A program made the translations under genes and the position numbers. Positions 1 to 10,609 of a stretch of DNA of 64,000 bases are shown piece after piece. This stretch comes from Galaxea fascicularis (Eukaryota > Cnidaria > Anthozoa > Scleractinia > Euphylliidae). The stretch spans positions 25,361,302 through 25,425,301 of the forward strand of contig OX419343.1 of the NCBI GenBank assembly GCA_948470475.1, written 5' to 3'. The stretch's first letter is position 1; the number at the start of each line of letters is the position of its first letter. The notes under the pieces were generated by a model. That model did not search any database. It saw only the letters and a program-made list of their open reading frames with translations, and was not told the DNA's origin.

Positions 1-2607
1 CTTTCCGTCAGTCTTAAAAAACCTAAGTGCTACTACAAAATTTGTCGTACAAATCAATCAAACGAAATTGCACATGGGCGTACGAAAAGGCAGTGAAAGC
101 GATCTTGTACCCATGGTCCTCGTACTGCTGAAAAAAGCGAGCGGCTCTGGAAAGTTCTAATACGGAAGTCAGAAAATATCGAACTTCCGCTTGAATTGCG
201 CTTGCGTAGAGTTCAGCGCCATGTTGGGGTTTGTTTTACTTCCGGTCATTTGCTTTGTTTGAAAAAGCCAACAAATTCGCAAACCTGACAGACCTGTCGA
301 GAATCGTTTCGCTCCTTTCTTCAAGCTTTCGCAGTACGGAACGAAGACTCAGAGTACGAGATTGTGTTGTAAAGTGCAGAAAACTTTGACAGGTGCTAAG
401 CTTGGGAAAACGTGTGCTACCTTAATTTCATGGCGAATGCAAAGCATAATACTTTGGACGGTTAGGCTAAAACCATAATGTTATATTTTTTGTTGCATTG
501 AATTTTTTTTTATTTTTGTTCTGATTCTTGTCATCACCAATAACGCAGAGTTAAACTGAATTAAAATTAGTTTCTTGTGTCATTGTTGTTGTTGTTGTCG
601 TTTTTTTTTTTGTGAAGGTTACTGAATTGATTGTTTTGTTGGTCACTGTTGTATGCTGCCTGCCCGCTGACATCAAGGGTTTCCTTTGTTTAAGATAAGA
701 AGGAAGTAAGACTTAGTAGAAATCGGCAGTAATTTTTGGTCAAGGATTCCATGTTTAGTTGATTGCTTCATCCTTCGCGTCGCCGCCCTCTTCGCTTCTT
801 CGATCATCCCTTGTCCAATTTCGTAACTGCATTCATTTATTTGCTATTGTTCGTGTCATTCTCTCAAGTCATTCGGCATAGTTTGAAGGTTCCCATTTAA
901 TTTCCAACTTTCATCGATATCTAAAATCATAAAAATCTTGTCTGTCCTAACACGGTCTAACATGTTTGACGCGGCGTGGCGGAAGACAATGCAAATGTGT
1001 CGCATGGGGATGAAAAATTCCGAGGGTTAGAAGGAGGGAAAACTTTGACGGATCATAAGGGCACGCTAACAATTTCCTCATTACCTACAATTTCAACTAC
1101 TTTTTGTGTGGATCATTTTTTTTTTAGATATAGTTAACTTTCGCAGAGGTGAGTAGTCCAGGACATAACAATTAAAAATATGTTGTTTAAGAGTTTGTAG
1201 AAAAGATTCAACAGGAATAGCTGCAAAACATTGGCATTTATGATTCATAAAATAGCAATTCGTCGCCATCTTCTCCAGCTCCAAAGCTGTTCGAGACATT
1301 GATGATTATAGACTGTCCACCATTACCATGGATACATATTCACCACATTTTCCCCCTTAAGTGTACCCTTCTCAAAACCATCTTGAACATCGATCCTTGG
1401 TTAAATTAGTAACGTGAAGGGTCCGCTGAGTGGTTCTCATTGCGGAAACCAATGAGTAGGAAATTCATATTCCACCAATGGAAGATCTGCTCTTAAACAA
1501 ATATTTGCCAGCGCTTTCTGTCCTCACACCAATCTACAAGTTGAAGATTTAACTATCAACAGTTCAAGTACATACAGTAAAATGTGTGGATGTGTGATCC
1601 ATTTGCCAAACGTTATATAACTCAGTGCAAATACAGTTATCTCGTATTGAAGGCAAGTGCCTTGATTTATTCAAGGGTCTGCAAGTCTCGTACAACACTT
1701 TTTAAACTGAAAACCAAAACTAAGCGAGCAAGAGAACAATGAAATAAAATGCATGAACAGTACTGAGGGGTCACAAAAGATTTTAAGTGGTATTTTCTCA
1801 AAGTAGGAACGGCGTTTTTGCACTGTTGCCTGTCAGGCCCTTGAGTTGCGATTTCTCTTCGTTTAAAAGTTGAGTAAACTGAGTACACCTAAGTTAAGGC
1901 TTCTCACTTTCGATTCTAATCCATTTTCAGTGTATTTGCGTTTAAACAATTAAGCTCTCGCAGTTCTATCACCGCTGGCTGGAATTTGAAGTTTCTCTCC
2001 ACTTAGTTAGCCAACGCCATGAGATAATCTATCTATCGCTGCTCGGACACATTTTAGACTTGTTTGAGTGTTCTTTGTACAAAGAAATGGTTTTTTGTTT
2101 AACAACGGAAAAACCCATGGCCATTTTCGTTAAATATAGATGCCAATTTATAATTAACAAAAATATGGATTTGAAAACCTAGTTTGTATTTTTCTTCCTG
2201 TATTTTTTTGACATTAAGCAAATCGAAGTCTAGAGAGAAAAGTTCCCTTAGATGCCAATTTATAACAAACTAAAATATGGATTTGAAAACCTAGTTTGTA
2301 TTTTTCTTCCTGTATTTTTTAGCATTAAGCAAATCGAAGTTGAGAGAGAAAAGCTCCCTTTCCAAGGGGTGTTGACTATGACATTTTGAGCAGGAAGTAA
2401 AAAGAACAGAAATTTCTTTTTGCGCCCATTCTCAAGCTTATCTTGTTTTCATTCAATAACATCCCCCTTTTAGATAAACTGATAAAACGTTAGGTCTTAG
2501 AGGAATATAAATCAGAGTTTTGAGGAAGTCTAGCCTGAAGATTCTGATCACCCAAACGCATAAGCAACTTCGTGGCAACTTCTGCCCAGCTTCAGTATTC
2601 AGTTGTA
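1..2607. other. 5' intergenic region, no gene recognised
   Basis: AT-rich sequence with short T and A runs. I see no convincing exon, tRNA or coding frame on either strand. The only clear structure is the direct duplication at 2139-2361, listed separately. Regulatory DNA of the next gene (first exon at 2608) may lie at its right end, but no specific motif is supported. Confidence 0.5.
2139..2361. repeat. two-copy tandem duplication, period about 112 bp
   Basis: The block beginning GATGCCAATTTATAA at 2139 is repeated from 2251. The copies differ by a few substitutions and small indels (for example in the T-run before CATTAAGCAAATCG). It is non-coding and lies upstream of the predicted secreted-protein gene. 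Confidence 0.85.
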
Positions 2608-4510
2608 ATGTACTCCCTAAAGGTAATATGTTATTCAAGTTTATTTGTGTTTTTTTGTTGTTGTTGGATAGTTGTAGTTTTTGAACTTTATCTTGGTACT
2701 GGACAGTTAAGGTTTTCTTTCTCACATATCCGAATGATCGAAAGATTTCATTTTTGTGGTAGTTTGGTCCGTACGATTTAGTGGTCGCAAGATCAGAACT
2801 GAAGAAGCATTTGACGTATTTGTCATTATGGGGATTTTGTCGGTGGCTTCCCTGTGAAACAAAAACATGAACGGCGTAAAAAAAAAAAAAAGAAGAAAAA
2901 TCCGAGAAAAGTCTTGGGAACTTTACACATCTGCCTACCCATAGAATCTGAAGACGTTATCAGGACCATCACTTAACAGAACTGTTCACTGTAAAGTTCA
3001 CCGAAAAAAGAAGAAGTGTTTGTGAATCTCCTTCAGTAAGTGACTGATTTGCAAAGAGGAATCCGAGTACGAGGTATAATTGTGATGTAGAATCAAACTT
3101 GATGTCAAATGTCATGTTGGACGAAGAAATGTCCCCACCCCTAGCTTGACCTATTACACCCCTCCCCCCAGATGCACATATACACACGCTAGCTACTTCC
3201 TCAAGCTTGTTGGGTGGAACCTTTGGGAATCAGTGGTTTTAAAATCTATGAATTTCTTTACAGTTTTCCTTCCTTCTTGGTTTTTGCTGGTGTATGCTGA
3301 CCATTATATCAGAGGGCGCACCTTCAAAGCTGCCCTCTTTTCGAAGTGTTGAAGGCTATGTAGTTCCTCCTGTGGAAACCTCAAATGGTACAGCAAGGTA
3401 TGCTTATTTCATCTTCAAAAGCAATTTTTTTGTAGTGTACCAGCAACCAGACAGAGTACCTTAAATCTGACTAAGTACGCTTCTAAGTTTTGCAAAGACG
3501 AAAAAACCTTCAAAAGAGAGGAAGACATCCATCATTCCTCTTCATCTAAGCGCTATTCAGCACTCTTCGCCCTCTTCCCTTTCCTTCGCTTGTTGCTGCA
3601 GTTTTCATTTAACAGGATTTAAAGTCGCCTGTCGGAAGGATTGAAAAACAAAAGGACTGACTTTTAGTACGATTTTCTGTCTCATCATCATCATCATCAT
3701 TACCACCCACAATGTGAGCACAGTCACGGAAAACACGTATAAGAAAGGAAGATAACGCAAAGTAAAATTAAGGCGTTCAATTATTTAACAAACTAAATAA
3801 CGCGCACTAAATTGCACGTGCATGAGTGCCAAGATATAAATGAAACACAGATCTAAGCAACAAATACGTAATGTAAGGATACAATGGTGCAATTCAAGCC
3901 TGGATTGCTAATCTCATCTCACGCAGGGTAGCACCATACGTCTCGACGACAAGACTATGGCGATTGAAGAATTTATTAAATGATTTCCGAAGTAGATTGG
4001 CCTCAAAGCCCTGTTGTTTAAGACACAATGAAAGTGCGCGGAGTCTATCTTTGAAGTCAACCTCGGACGTGCACATTCTAGCATATCTCACCAGTTGAGG
4101 GATATAAACGCCGTAAGATGGATTGACGGAAATGTTGCTGTCCGTATGGGGAAAATTGACAATCCCTTTTATCGTAATTACTGATACGCAAAGGTGTGTC
4201 TATGTCGGCAGTCCGTGATATTCGTGTCGAGATAACGCACTTCAGCAGATGATGTGGAAATGTCCTTAAATTCCAGTTCCAACGGGTAAATTGCGCTGAT
4301 GTAATTTCCAAAGTCCACGTTGCTAATACTGAATAAATCGTCGATGTATCGAAAGGTGTTGCTGAACTGGACGGTTTTTGTAATGTCCTGTTTCATTGTT
4401 TTGACCGTGAAATCTTATTCTCCATCACTGTCATAGTCACCGTCACAGTCACCATCATCATCACCATCACCTTCACCGTGACCATCATCATCATCATCAT
4501 CGTCATCATA

Positions 4511-4543
<33 letters not shown>

Positions 4544-4944
4544 ATCGACGTCATCATCATCATCATTATTATTCTTATGGTTGTCGTTGTCATTTTCATG
4601 ATCATAACTATTGTTCATCTCTACTCAGCACCTGGCATCACGCAGGAAAGCGATTTATAGACGACACTCGTCCTTGCCGAGAGATTTACGTTCGGTTGAA
4701 TCCCCAAGAACACTTTGGCACGACAGATACCTTCATTCCAGAGTTTGTTTACACCATTAAATGCGAGGGCAATCCAAGTGCACCTCCTAGCTGCGGGCCA
4801 GGCGCTACGTGTGGAATGCGATGCCTGACCAGAATGGGAGAAGTCGAGTTTCGTCGCATTCCCCAAGGCAATACCCCATTTCAATGCCTGATGCAAAGGC
4901 CTGTGGTTATTCCCGATGTACCCATTGGATGCTACTGTGTGTAA
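2608..4944 (+). CDS. small secreted cysteine-rich protein, IL-17-like cystine-knot candidate
   Basis: Predicted three-exon gene: 2608-2622 (15-nt coding micro-exon MYSLK), 3264-3397 and 4629-4944. Donors are AAG|gtaata and CAAG|gtatgc, acceptors ttacag| and ctcag|, and phases 0 and 2 keep frame, giving 154 aa. Residues 1-22 form a hydrophobic signal peptide, so secretion is expected. The mature part has one N-glycosylation site (N46-G-T) and eight cysteines (66, 95, 105, 111, 115, 136, 151, 153), an even number suited to disulfides. The tail VPIGCYCV, and a spaced cysteine ahead of a V-E-F-R-R strand, recall IL-17 cytokines; PDGF/VEGF-like or Trunk-like cystine knots are alternatives. If it is IL-17-like it would signal through an IL-17 receptor in epithelial immunity. 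The structure is well supported by frame; the family call is tentative. AATAAA at 5097 fits as its poly(A) signal. Confidence 0.6.
3894..4396 (-). mobile_element. decayed Penelope-like reverse transcriptase fragment
   Basis: Three overlapping minus-strand frames together read as the C-terminal part of a Penelope-like RT. The catalytic-box region FRYIDDLFSI and the following EVRYLDTNI are in one frame (4178-4396). A second frame covers 4078-4311. A third (3894-4091) has the C-terminal block with KQQGFEANLLRKSFNKFFNR. At least two frameshifts break it, so it is a dead copy. Its upstream half is missing where it meets the (CAT)n array. It lies antisense in intron 2 of the cysteine-rich gene. Confidence 0.7.
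4426..4575. repeat. imperfect (CAT/CGT)n trinucleotide microsatellite
   Basis: About 150 bp of CAT, CGT and CAC triplets. It sits at the broken end of the Penelope-like fragment and about 55 bp before the last exon of the cysteine-rich gene. Open frames of Asp, Met or Ile runs here are artefacts of the repeat. Confidence 0.9.
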
Positions 4945-6238
4945 CCCTCAGAGAGCGTCTACAAGATGTGTTTCCTTATTATCATACTGCATGTCCTGAG
5001 AACCTGAGATAATCATCATATGTAAACGGCGGCTGATTTAATTACGACAGCAAAGAAATGAGATAAATGTTGTATGCCTCATTAGTTTGAAATATTAATA
5101 AAAACAAGAATTGGCTTCAAAAAATTGGTGAGACTGTGGTTCCAGTTTCAGCCTGATAAACATTGTGGCGTTTATTTCTTATTTCTTGCCCTTTCTCATT
5201 GCGTTTGCAAGTAGTTGGGAAATGTTACAATATCACACAACATCATATTGTGTGATACTGTCCTTAATTCTGGTGGCCACTCTCTCTTACGCGTTGATAT
5301 TACAAGGAGAAATTTGATGTTGATCAATCTTAGGGTTTTTAAAAAGGAGTTAAACCCACCTCTTTAGTATATTCTATTATGCATGCAGTTGGTGACGTCA
5401 CATCCGACAGGGCGTAAATTACTGAAGAGAGATCTTGGGTAGAGCGCCAACTACACTCTTTTTATTTTCTAAAAAACGAATAAGAAACAGATTGATCTTC
5501 TATTATTCAATTTTGCAATCTCAATATATGCAATGCGCTTTCATTTTTAATGACAGAACAAGTGGAATGACGTAGAAATAATTCAATTTAATTGCAATTA
5601 CGTGGGATATTAAACTTTTGATGCTTCGTAAGTGTCGAAATCTCGAAGTCTGATTAGTTTACGGAATATTTCAAATTGTCTAAATTTTTGTTTGGATCAT
5701 CGAAAAACGCAATCAAAGCTGACCATGTTGTATCCTACGTTCAGGGCACCAAATAAAATGGTGTAGTGAAAGACAACAGTGAGCAAAGTACGAGAAACAT
5801 AAGTTTTATGCGTGGGTGATGACAGTTTGAGTAATGTAAGCACAATATCAGCACAACAATACGCAGTTTTGGTTGACTTCCAATGCTTGCACTTTGAATT
5901 GTTTCATAGGTCACGCTTCTATTCTTCCACCCACACTCACAAACGGCTCACTACCACGAGTATTAAGTGTCAGTTGAATAAATTAAGGAACTCATGATCA
6001 AACCCTCCCTCAAGCTTGTTGTTTTTTTCTGAAATTGTCTCAGCTGCCTTTATTTCTCTGTCAGAATTCAATTTTTAAAAATGAGCTCAGTCTCGCGTGA
6101 CATTTTTCGCACCATTGCGTGTTGCTGCGTGACAATAACAATTTTCCCACAAATCAAAGCGGATGACATAACTTTCTGTTCATTCAAAAAATTTGATTGT
6201 ACAACGCACAACAGTTCAAAGCAGACACAACAACACAG
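4945..6238. other. intergenic, with likely poly(A) signal at 5097-5102
   Basis: AATAAA at 5097-5102 lies 153 nt past the stop of the cysteine-rich gene and is the likely 3'-end signal. The rest is AT-rich, with no further gene seen. The right end should hold the promoter and 5' UTR of the BTB gene; no clear TATA box was chosen. Confidence 0.5.
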
Positions 6239-7549
6239 ATGGCGTCGAGCGGCGAAATTCCCAGTTTCGAGAAATGCCAGCTGAAAGCTACGACAGTACG
6301 AGAGAGAAACGCGCTGATGTTCAATAATGAGATCCTCAGCGACGTTCACTTTCTTGTGGGAAAAGATAATGTCAGAATTCCCGGACATAAATACGTTTTG
6401 GCCATAAGTAGCCCGGTGTTTTTTGCAATGTTTTATGGTCGAATGGCGGAGCCAGCCGGCGACGTGGCCATTACAGACTCCGAAGTTGACTGCTTTATGG
6501 AACTTTTACGGTTTATTTACGCAGACGAAGCTATTCTTACGCTTGATAATGCCCTTGGAGTGCTGTATTTGGCGGAAAAGTATATGGTACCGGTTCTTGC
6601 AGCCAAGTGTATCAATTATGTCGAGGCTAGTTTAAATCCGGATAACGCGTTAACGGTTTTATGTCATGCAAGGTATCTTGCCAAAGAAGATCTTCAAGAA
6701 AGGTGTTGGAATATGATAGACACTTACACGAATCAAGTTTTAGAGTCGGAGGCATTCTTAGAACTCGACAGCGAAACACTGTCGCTTCTTGTACAGCGAA
6801 ACACAATATCGGTGAAGGAAATCCAAATGTTCAAAGCCGTACATCAGTGGTCGGAAAGCGAGTGCGTTAGAAGAGCAATTGAAGCAGATACTGAAAACAA
6901 AAGGGCAGTAGCTTCCCAAGCGATGAAATTCATACGATTCCCGCTGATGTCGCCACTGGAATTCGCCGACGAGGTTGCAAGATCAGGGCTGCTCTCTTAC
7001 GAAGAAACAACCAATGTATTCTTGTACTTCTTCTCGAGTCATGAAACCGAGCTTCAATTTTCCAAAGTTCCTCGCACCCCCAGAGAAACTTTAACAAAGA
7101 AAACTTTAAGATGCTCGAGATTCAAAAGCTGCTGTGGAAACGACTGGTTCTGTGATACAAGAAAATGCGATGCCATTAAATTCATGGTCGACAAGCCTGT
7201 TTATGTGAAAGGTGTAGCGGTGTATGGTGCATGCAAAATGGAAGGTGACTATAAAACTTGCGTTGAGCTTTTAAAGCAAAACAAAGTTCTTGGTGAGCGA
7301 AAAATGTCTTTTCCATCCGACACAAGCTCTTCTCTTCATGACATTTTATTTGACCGGTCAGTATTGATCGAGAGAAACGTTGTGTACACAATTAATCTTT
7401 TGTTACAAGGTCCCTCTTCACAGAGTGGAAGGGATGGGTTTGCAGTTGTAGAGACTGAAGGAGTTAAATTTACGTTCATTGAACATGCAAGTCCAAACGG
7501 GACTTCAGTTACAGCTGGTCAAATTCCTGAAATTATATTTCATTTATAA
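6239..7549 (+). CDS. BTB-BACK-PHR domain protein (BTBD3/BTBD6-like)
   Basis: Single-exon, 436 aa. I start at the ATG at 6239 (MASSGEIPSF); the open frame runs a little further upstream but only from a TTG. Domains in order: BTB/POZ about residues 30-135 (LSDVHFLVG, IPGHKYVLAISSPVFFAMF), BACK about 140-245 (LTVLCHARYL, CWNMIDTYT), and a C-terminal PHR domain about 285-436 (IKFMVDKPVYVKGVAVYGA to IIFHL). This order and length are those of BTBD3/BTBD6. Proteins of this group are thought to act as substrate adaptors for cullin-3 ubiquitin ligases; vertebrate BTBD6 acts in neurogenesis by targeting Plzf. The substrate here is unknown. The lack of introns is a difference from most vertebrate members and could reflect retroposition or simply a cnidarian intronless copy. 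A candidate poly(A) signal AATAAA is at 7908. Confidence 0.93.
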   Translation: MASSGEIPSFEKCQLKATTVRERNALMFNNEILSDVHFLVGKDNVRIPGHKYVLAISSPVFFAMFYGRMAEPAGDVAITDSEVDCFMELLRFIYADEAILTLDNALGVLYLAEKYMVPVLAAKCINYVEASLNPDNALTVLCHARYLAKEDLQERCWNMIDTYTNQVLESEAFLELDSETLSLLVQRNTISVKEIQMFKAVHQWSESECVRRAIEADTENKRAVASQAMKFIRFPLMSPLEFADEVARSGLLSYEETTNVFLYFFSSHETELQFSKVPRTPRETLTKKTLRCSRFKSCCGNDWFCDTRKCDAIKFMVDKPVYVKGVAVYGACKMEGDYKTCVELLKQNKVLGERKMSFPSDTSSSLHDILFDRSVLIERNVVYTINLLLQGPSSQSGRDGFAVVETEGVKFTFIEHASPNGTSVTAGQIPEIIFHL

Positions 7550-8759
7550 ATGAAGGGTACACAAAAATTGTTTTTGATTCCGTTTTCAAACTGATGCATA
7601 TATAATTAAAATTTATAAACCTTAATTGTCATGCAAATTAAATTTGTCATTGTGGAACTCTGAAAGGAACCAAGTTATTCATCACAATGTCATAAACATT
7701 TTTTTCGAAGAATGTCCATTGTTAGGTAGAAACTTAAGTCTTAACTTAAAATTCAATAACAACAACAAATGAAATGTTCATTGCATTTTGAATGTGGTAA
7801 AGTTTCCACACATATTTTGATTATTCATATTTCTTTGGTGGGCGATTCTTGCGGATTCACTTTTCAGCAAAAATTATTAACGATAAGTTGCACAAACTTA
7901 AATATAGAATAAAAATATTTCAAATGTTTGTAGTAATATGTGACCTGTGGTACATATTTTAAGTTAAAATAATTTAGTAAGATTGAGAATATTTTTAACA
8001 AAACATTTCTCCAAAATGAAAAAATTGTATTATTTTCAGTCAGTGGGAACACACAAATAATTTTAATGCATGTATTTGTTATTTACAACAATTGATAATT
8101 ACAATGTTTTATAAATATTCACAATTTCCATCATCTTTTGCTTGTATATACATAAATTCTTGGTATCTATGGGGAATAAAACTAAGAAATCAATATGAAA
8201 GCAGGTGTTGTTAGTTATTCCTATCTAGTCTTCTTCTTTACACCCAGGGTGGGGAAGGGGGTTGGGGGGGGTTACCCACAGGAAATTGACTGACAGGAGC
8301 TTCCCCTTTGTAGGGATTTTGACATTTTCACATTGCCCCAGGGTCGGGAATTCAATTATTAAGTCTTGACTCTGATAGAAAAAGTTAACCCAGGAGTGGG
8401 AAATGGACATTCAGTAGGTGCCTGGGGGTGGGGCATTTGCTTCTGGCTTCCATGATAATGTCAAAATTCCCTGGGGGGGGGGGGGGTGGGATTTCCAGTT
8501 CTTATGATTTTTTTCCCCCAGGGTTTTTTTTTGCCTCTTTGCATCAATTTTATTTCTTGCCCTTTTGCCTTCAATGATTTTGATTTGGCTTTTGACCCCC
8601 CGTCCCCTCCCTCATCACTTTTCTAATGGTCTGCCCCTTAGCCGATCAAACGATATCAAAAGCAATGATGCCCGCGAGGTGACGGGATCGCCCGGGACGG
8701 ACTGATTAGCTGCATTTAGTCAGAGTGCCACTGGAGACTGGGGATGACTTTCCTCCAAC
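7550..8759. other. intergenic, BTB 3' UTR and DUS3L promoter side
   Basis: The first half is very AT-rich with AATAAA at 7908-7913 and again near 8174, candidate 3'-end signals for the BTB gene. From about 8240 to 8620 the sequence switches to G-run and T-run low complexity (G tract near 8471-8486), which looks like decayed repeat. The DUS3L start codon follows at 8760, just after a short GC-richer stretch. Confidence 0.5.
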
Positions 8760-10311
8760 ATGGCGGATGAAAGTGAAAGTTTCAAGACGTTGGTTTGCGG
8801 CGGCGAGAATTCTGTTCCTGTCTCTGAGGAAGAAGTTAATGTGGAAGCTAAACCAGCTTCTGTGGATAGAGAGGTGAAACTTCCTCCGGGAGTTGCCCCG
8901 ATTAAGGCACAGTAAGTGTTTTACAAAACCAGGCACGTGTTTTTGGAGGCAACGCGAGCTCTTACAAAGATGTGCTGTTACGTTACACACACAGTGTCTC
9001 AGTGTTAATTCCTATACTAGATTGTGGTTTCTGTGGACTGTGACATGAATTGTCATTGTTTCTTTGTCTTAAAACTTGTGTGAACAGGTATATAAAGAGA
9101 GGTGTAAAGCACAGGGCAAGAACAGCAAAAGTGAATGGCAAAATTGAAGAATCTCAGGATGAGGTTGTTATTTCAAGTAAGAAAGACAAGGATGGAGATC
9201 AAGACTCAGATGAACCACCAGAAAAAAAGAAGAAGAAACGAGGAATGAACAAGAATCGACCCAGAGCTGCAAAACTAGATTTCAGCCAGCAGTTATGCAA
9301 CAGTGTATCTAAGGGTGAAGACTGTGGATTTGGTGACAAATGTAAATATTTACATGACACTGCAGAATATATCTCAAAATATAAGCCTCTAGATATAGGG
9401 GATAACTGTATTAATTTTGAAAAATTTGGGAAGTGCATTTTTGGAGTGACTTGTAGATATGGAAAGAAGCACATTTCGGAGACTTTTCAAAATATTGTGG
9501 ATGAAAAACTGTATGCAGAGACTGTAGTTTTCAGAACAAAAAATACTCTGAGCAAAGAACTGCAAATCATGTTACAGAAGAAGACATATGAATTTCCCAA
9601 TGCAGAGGTATTTTTGAAACATCTTGCAAAAGTAAAAGCTGAGAATAAACCGTACAGTGAACTGGGAAATCTGGCAAGGCCTCCTTCGAAGCATGCTGGT
9701 GCAGTCACTGACGAGGATGTTATTAAATTGAGACCTGAGGAGGAAAGAAAGGTAAAGACAGTGGTTTGAGTCACAAAATGCATACATAATTAATGCCAGG
9801 GGCTGTATGAAAGTCTTGTTACTTTGGACTCCAGACAAGGTTAAAAATGGCTTGGGATCCTGGTTCACATTAAAAAATTACCTTTAAGCAGACTATAGAA
9901 TTAAAACTTGTATTAGATGAACATGTACAGTATTTGAGTGAAGAATACAAATGGGGCTGTTAAGATAAGTGATTGCTTTACAAGAATAGCACTGAGAGTT
10001 TAAGTGTATGATGAGCATGCTTTGTACTCAGCCAGACTGCTCAACTGATGTCTTTTATCCTCCAGATTAATTTTGCAGACAAGCTATACTTAGCTCCACT
10101 AACAACGGTAAGTTGTACAAGGATTTCACTGAAATAAATGTAAAGAGCTTGTCACGAGTGTTTTGGTATCAAAAGGTCTGATTCATTTTTAAATTGAAAA
10201 CATTGATAGGTTGGTAACCTGCCATTCAGAAGGGTGTGTAAACAGTTTGGTGCAGATGTAACATGCAGTGAAATGGCCATGTCTACAAAGTTGTTACAGG
10301 TCAGTTATTTC

Positions 10312-10372
<61 letters not shown>

Positions 10373-10560
10373 GTGATTTAGAAATACATGAAACAAGAAA
10401 TATGAGTGATAGGAACCGACGTTTCGGTGCATCTTGCGCCATTGTCAAGGTTACATAATTAATGATAAAAAGCGGTTTGTAAAAAGGCTAATTATGTAAC
10501 CTTGACAATGGTGCAAGATGCACCGAAACGTCGGTTCCTATCACTCATATTTCTTGTTTC

Positions 10561-10609
<49 letters not shown>

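Noticed and set aside
4393..4660. Asp-, Met- and Ile-rich frames on both strands
   Set aside because: They only translate the (CAT)n microsatellite; no conserved sequence outside it.
10389..10561. Hammerhead ribozyme in the foldback
   Set aside because: The GAAAC box is present but the CUGANGA core is not seen in either orientation.
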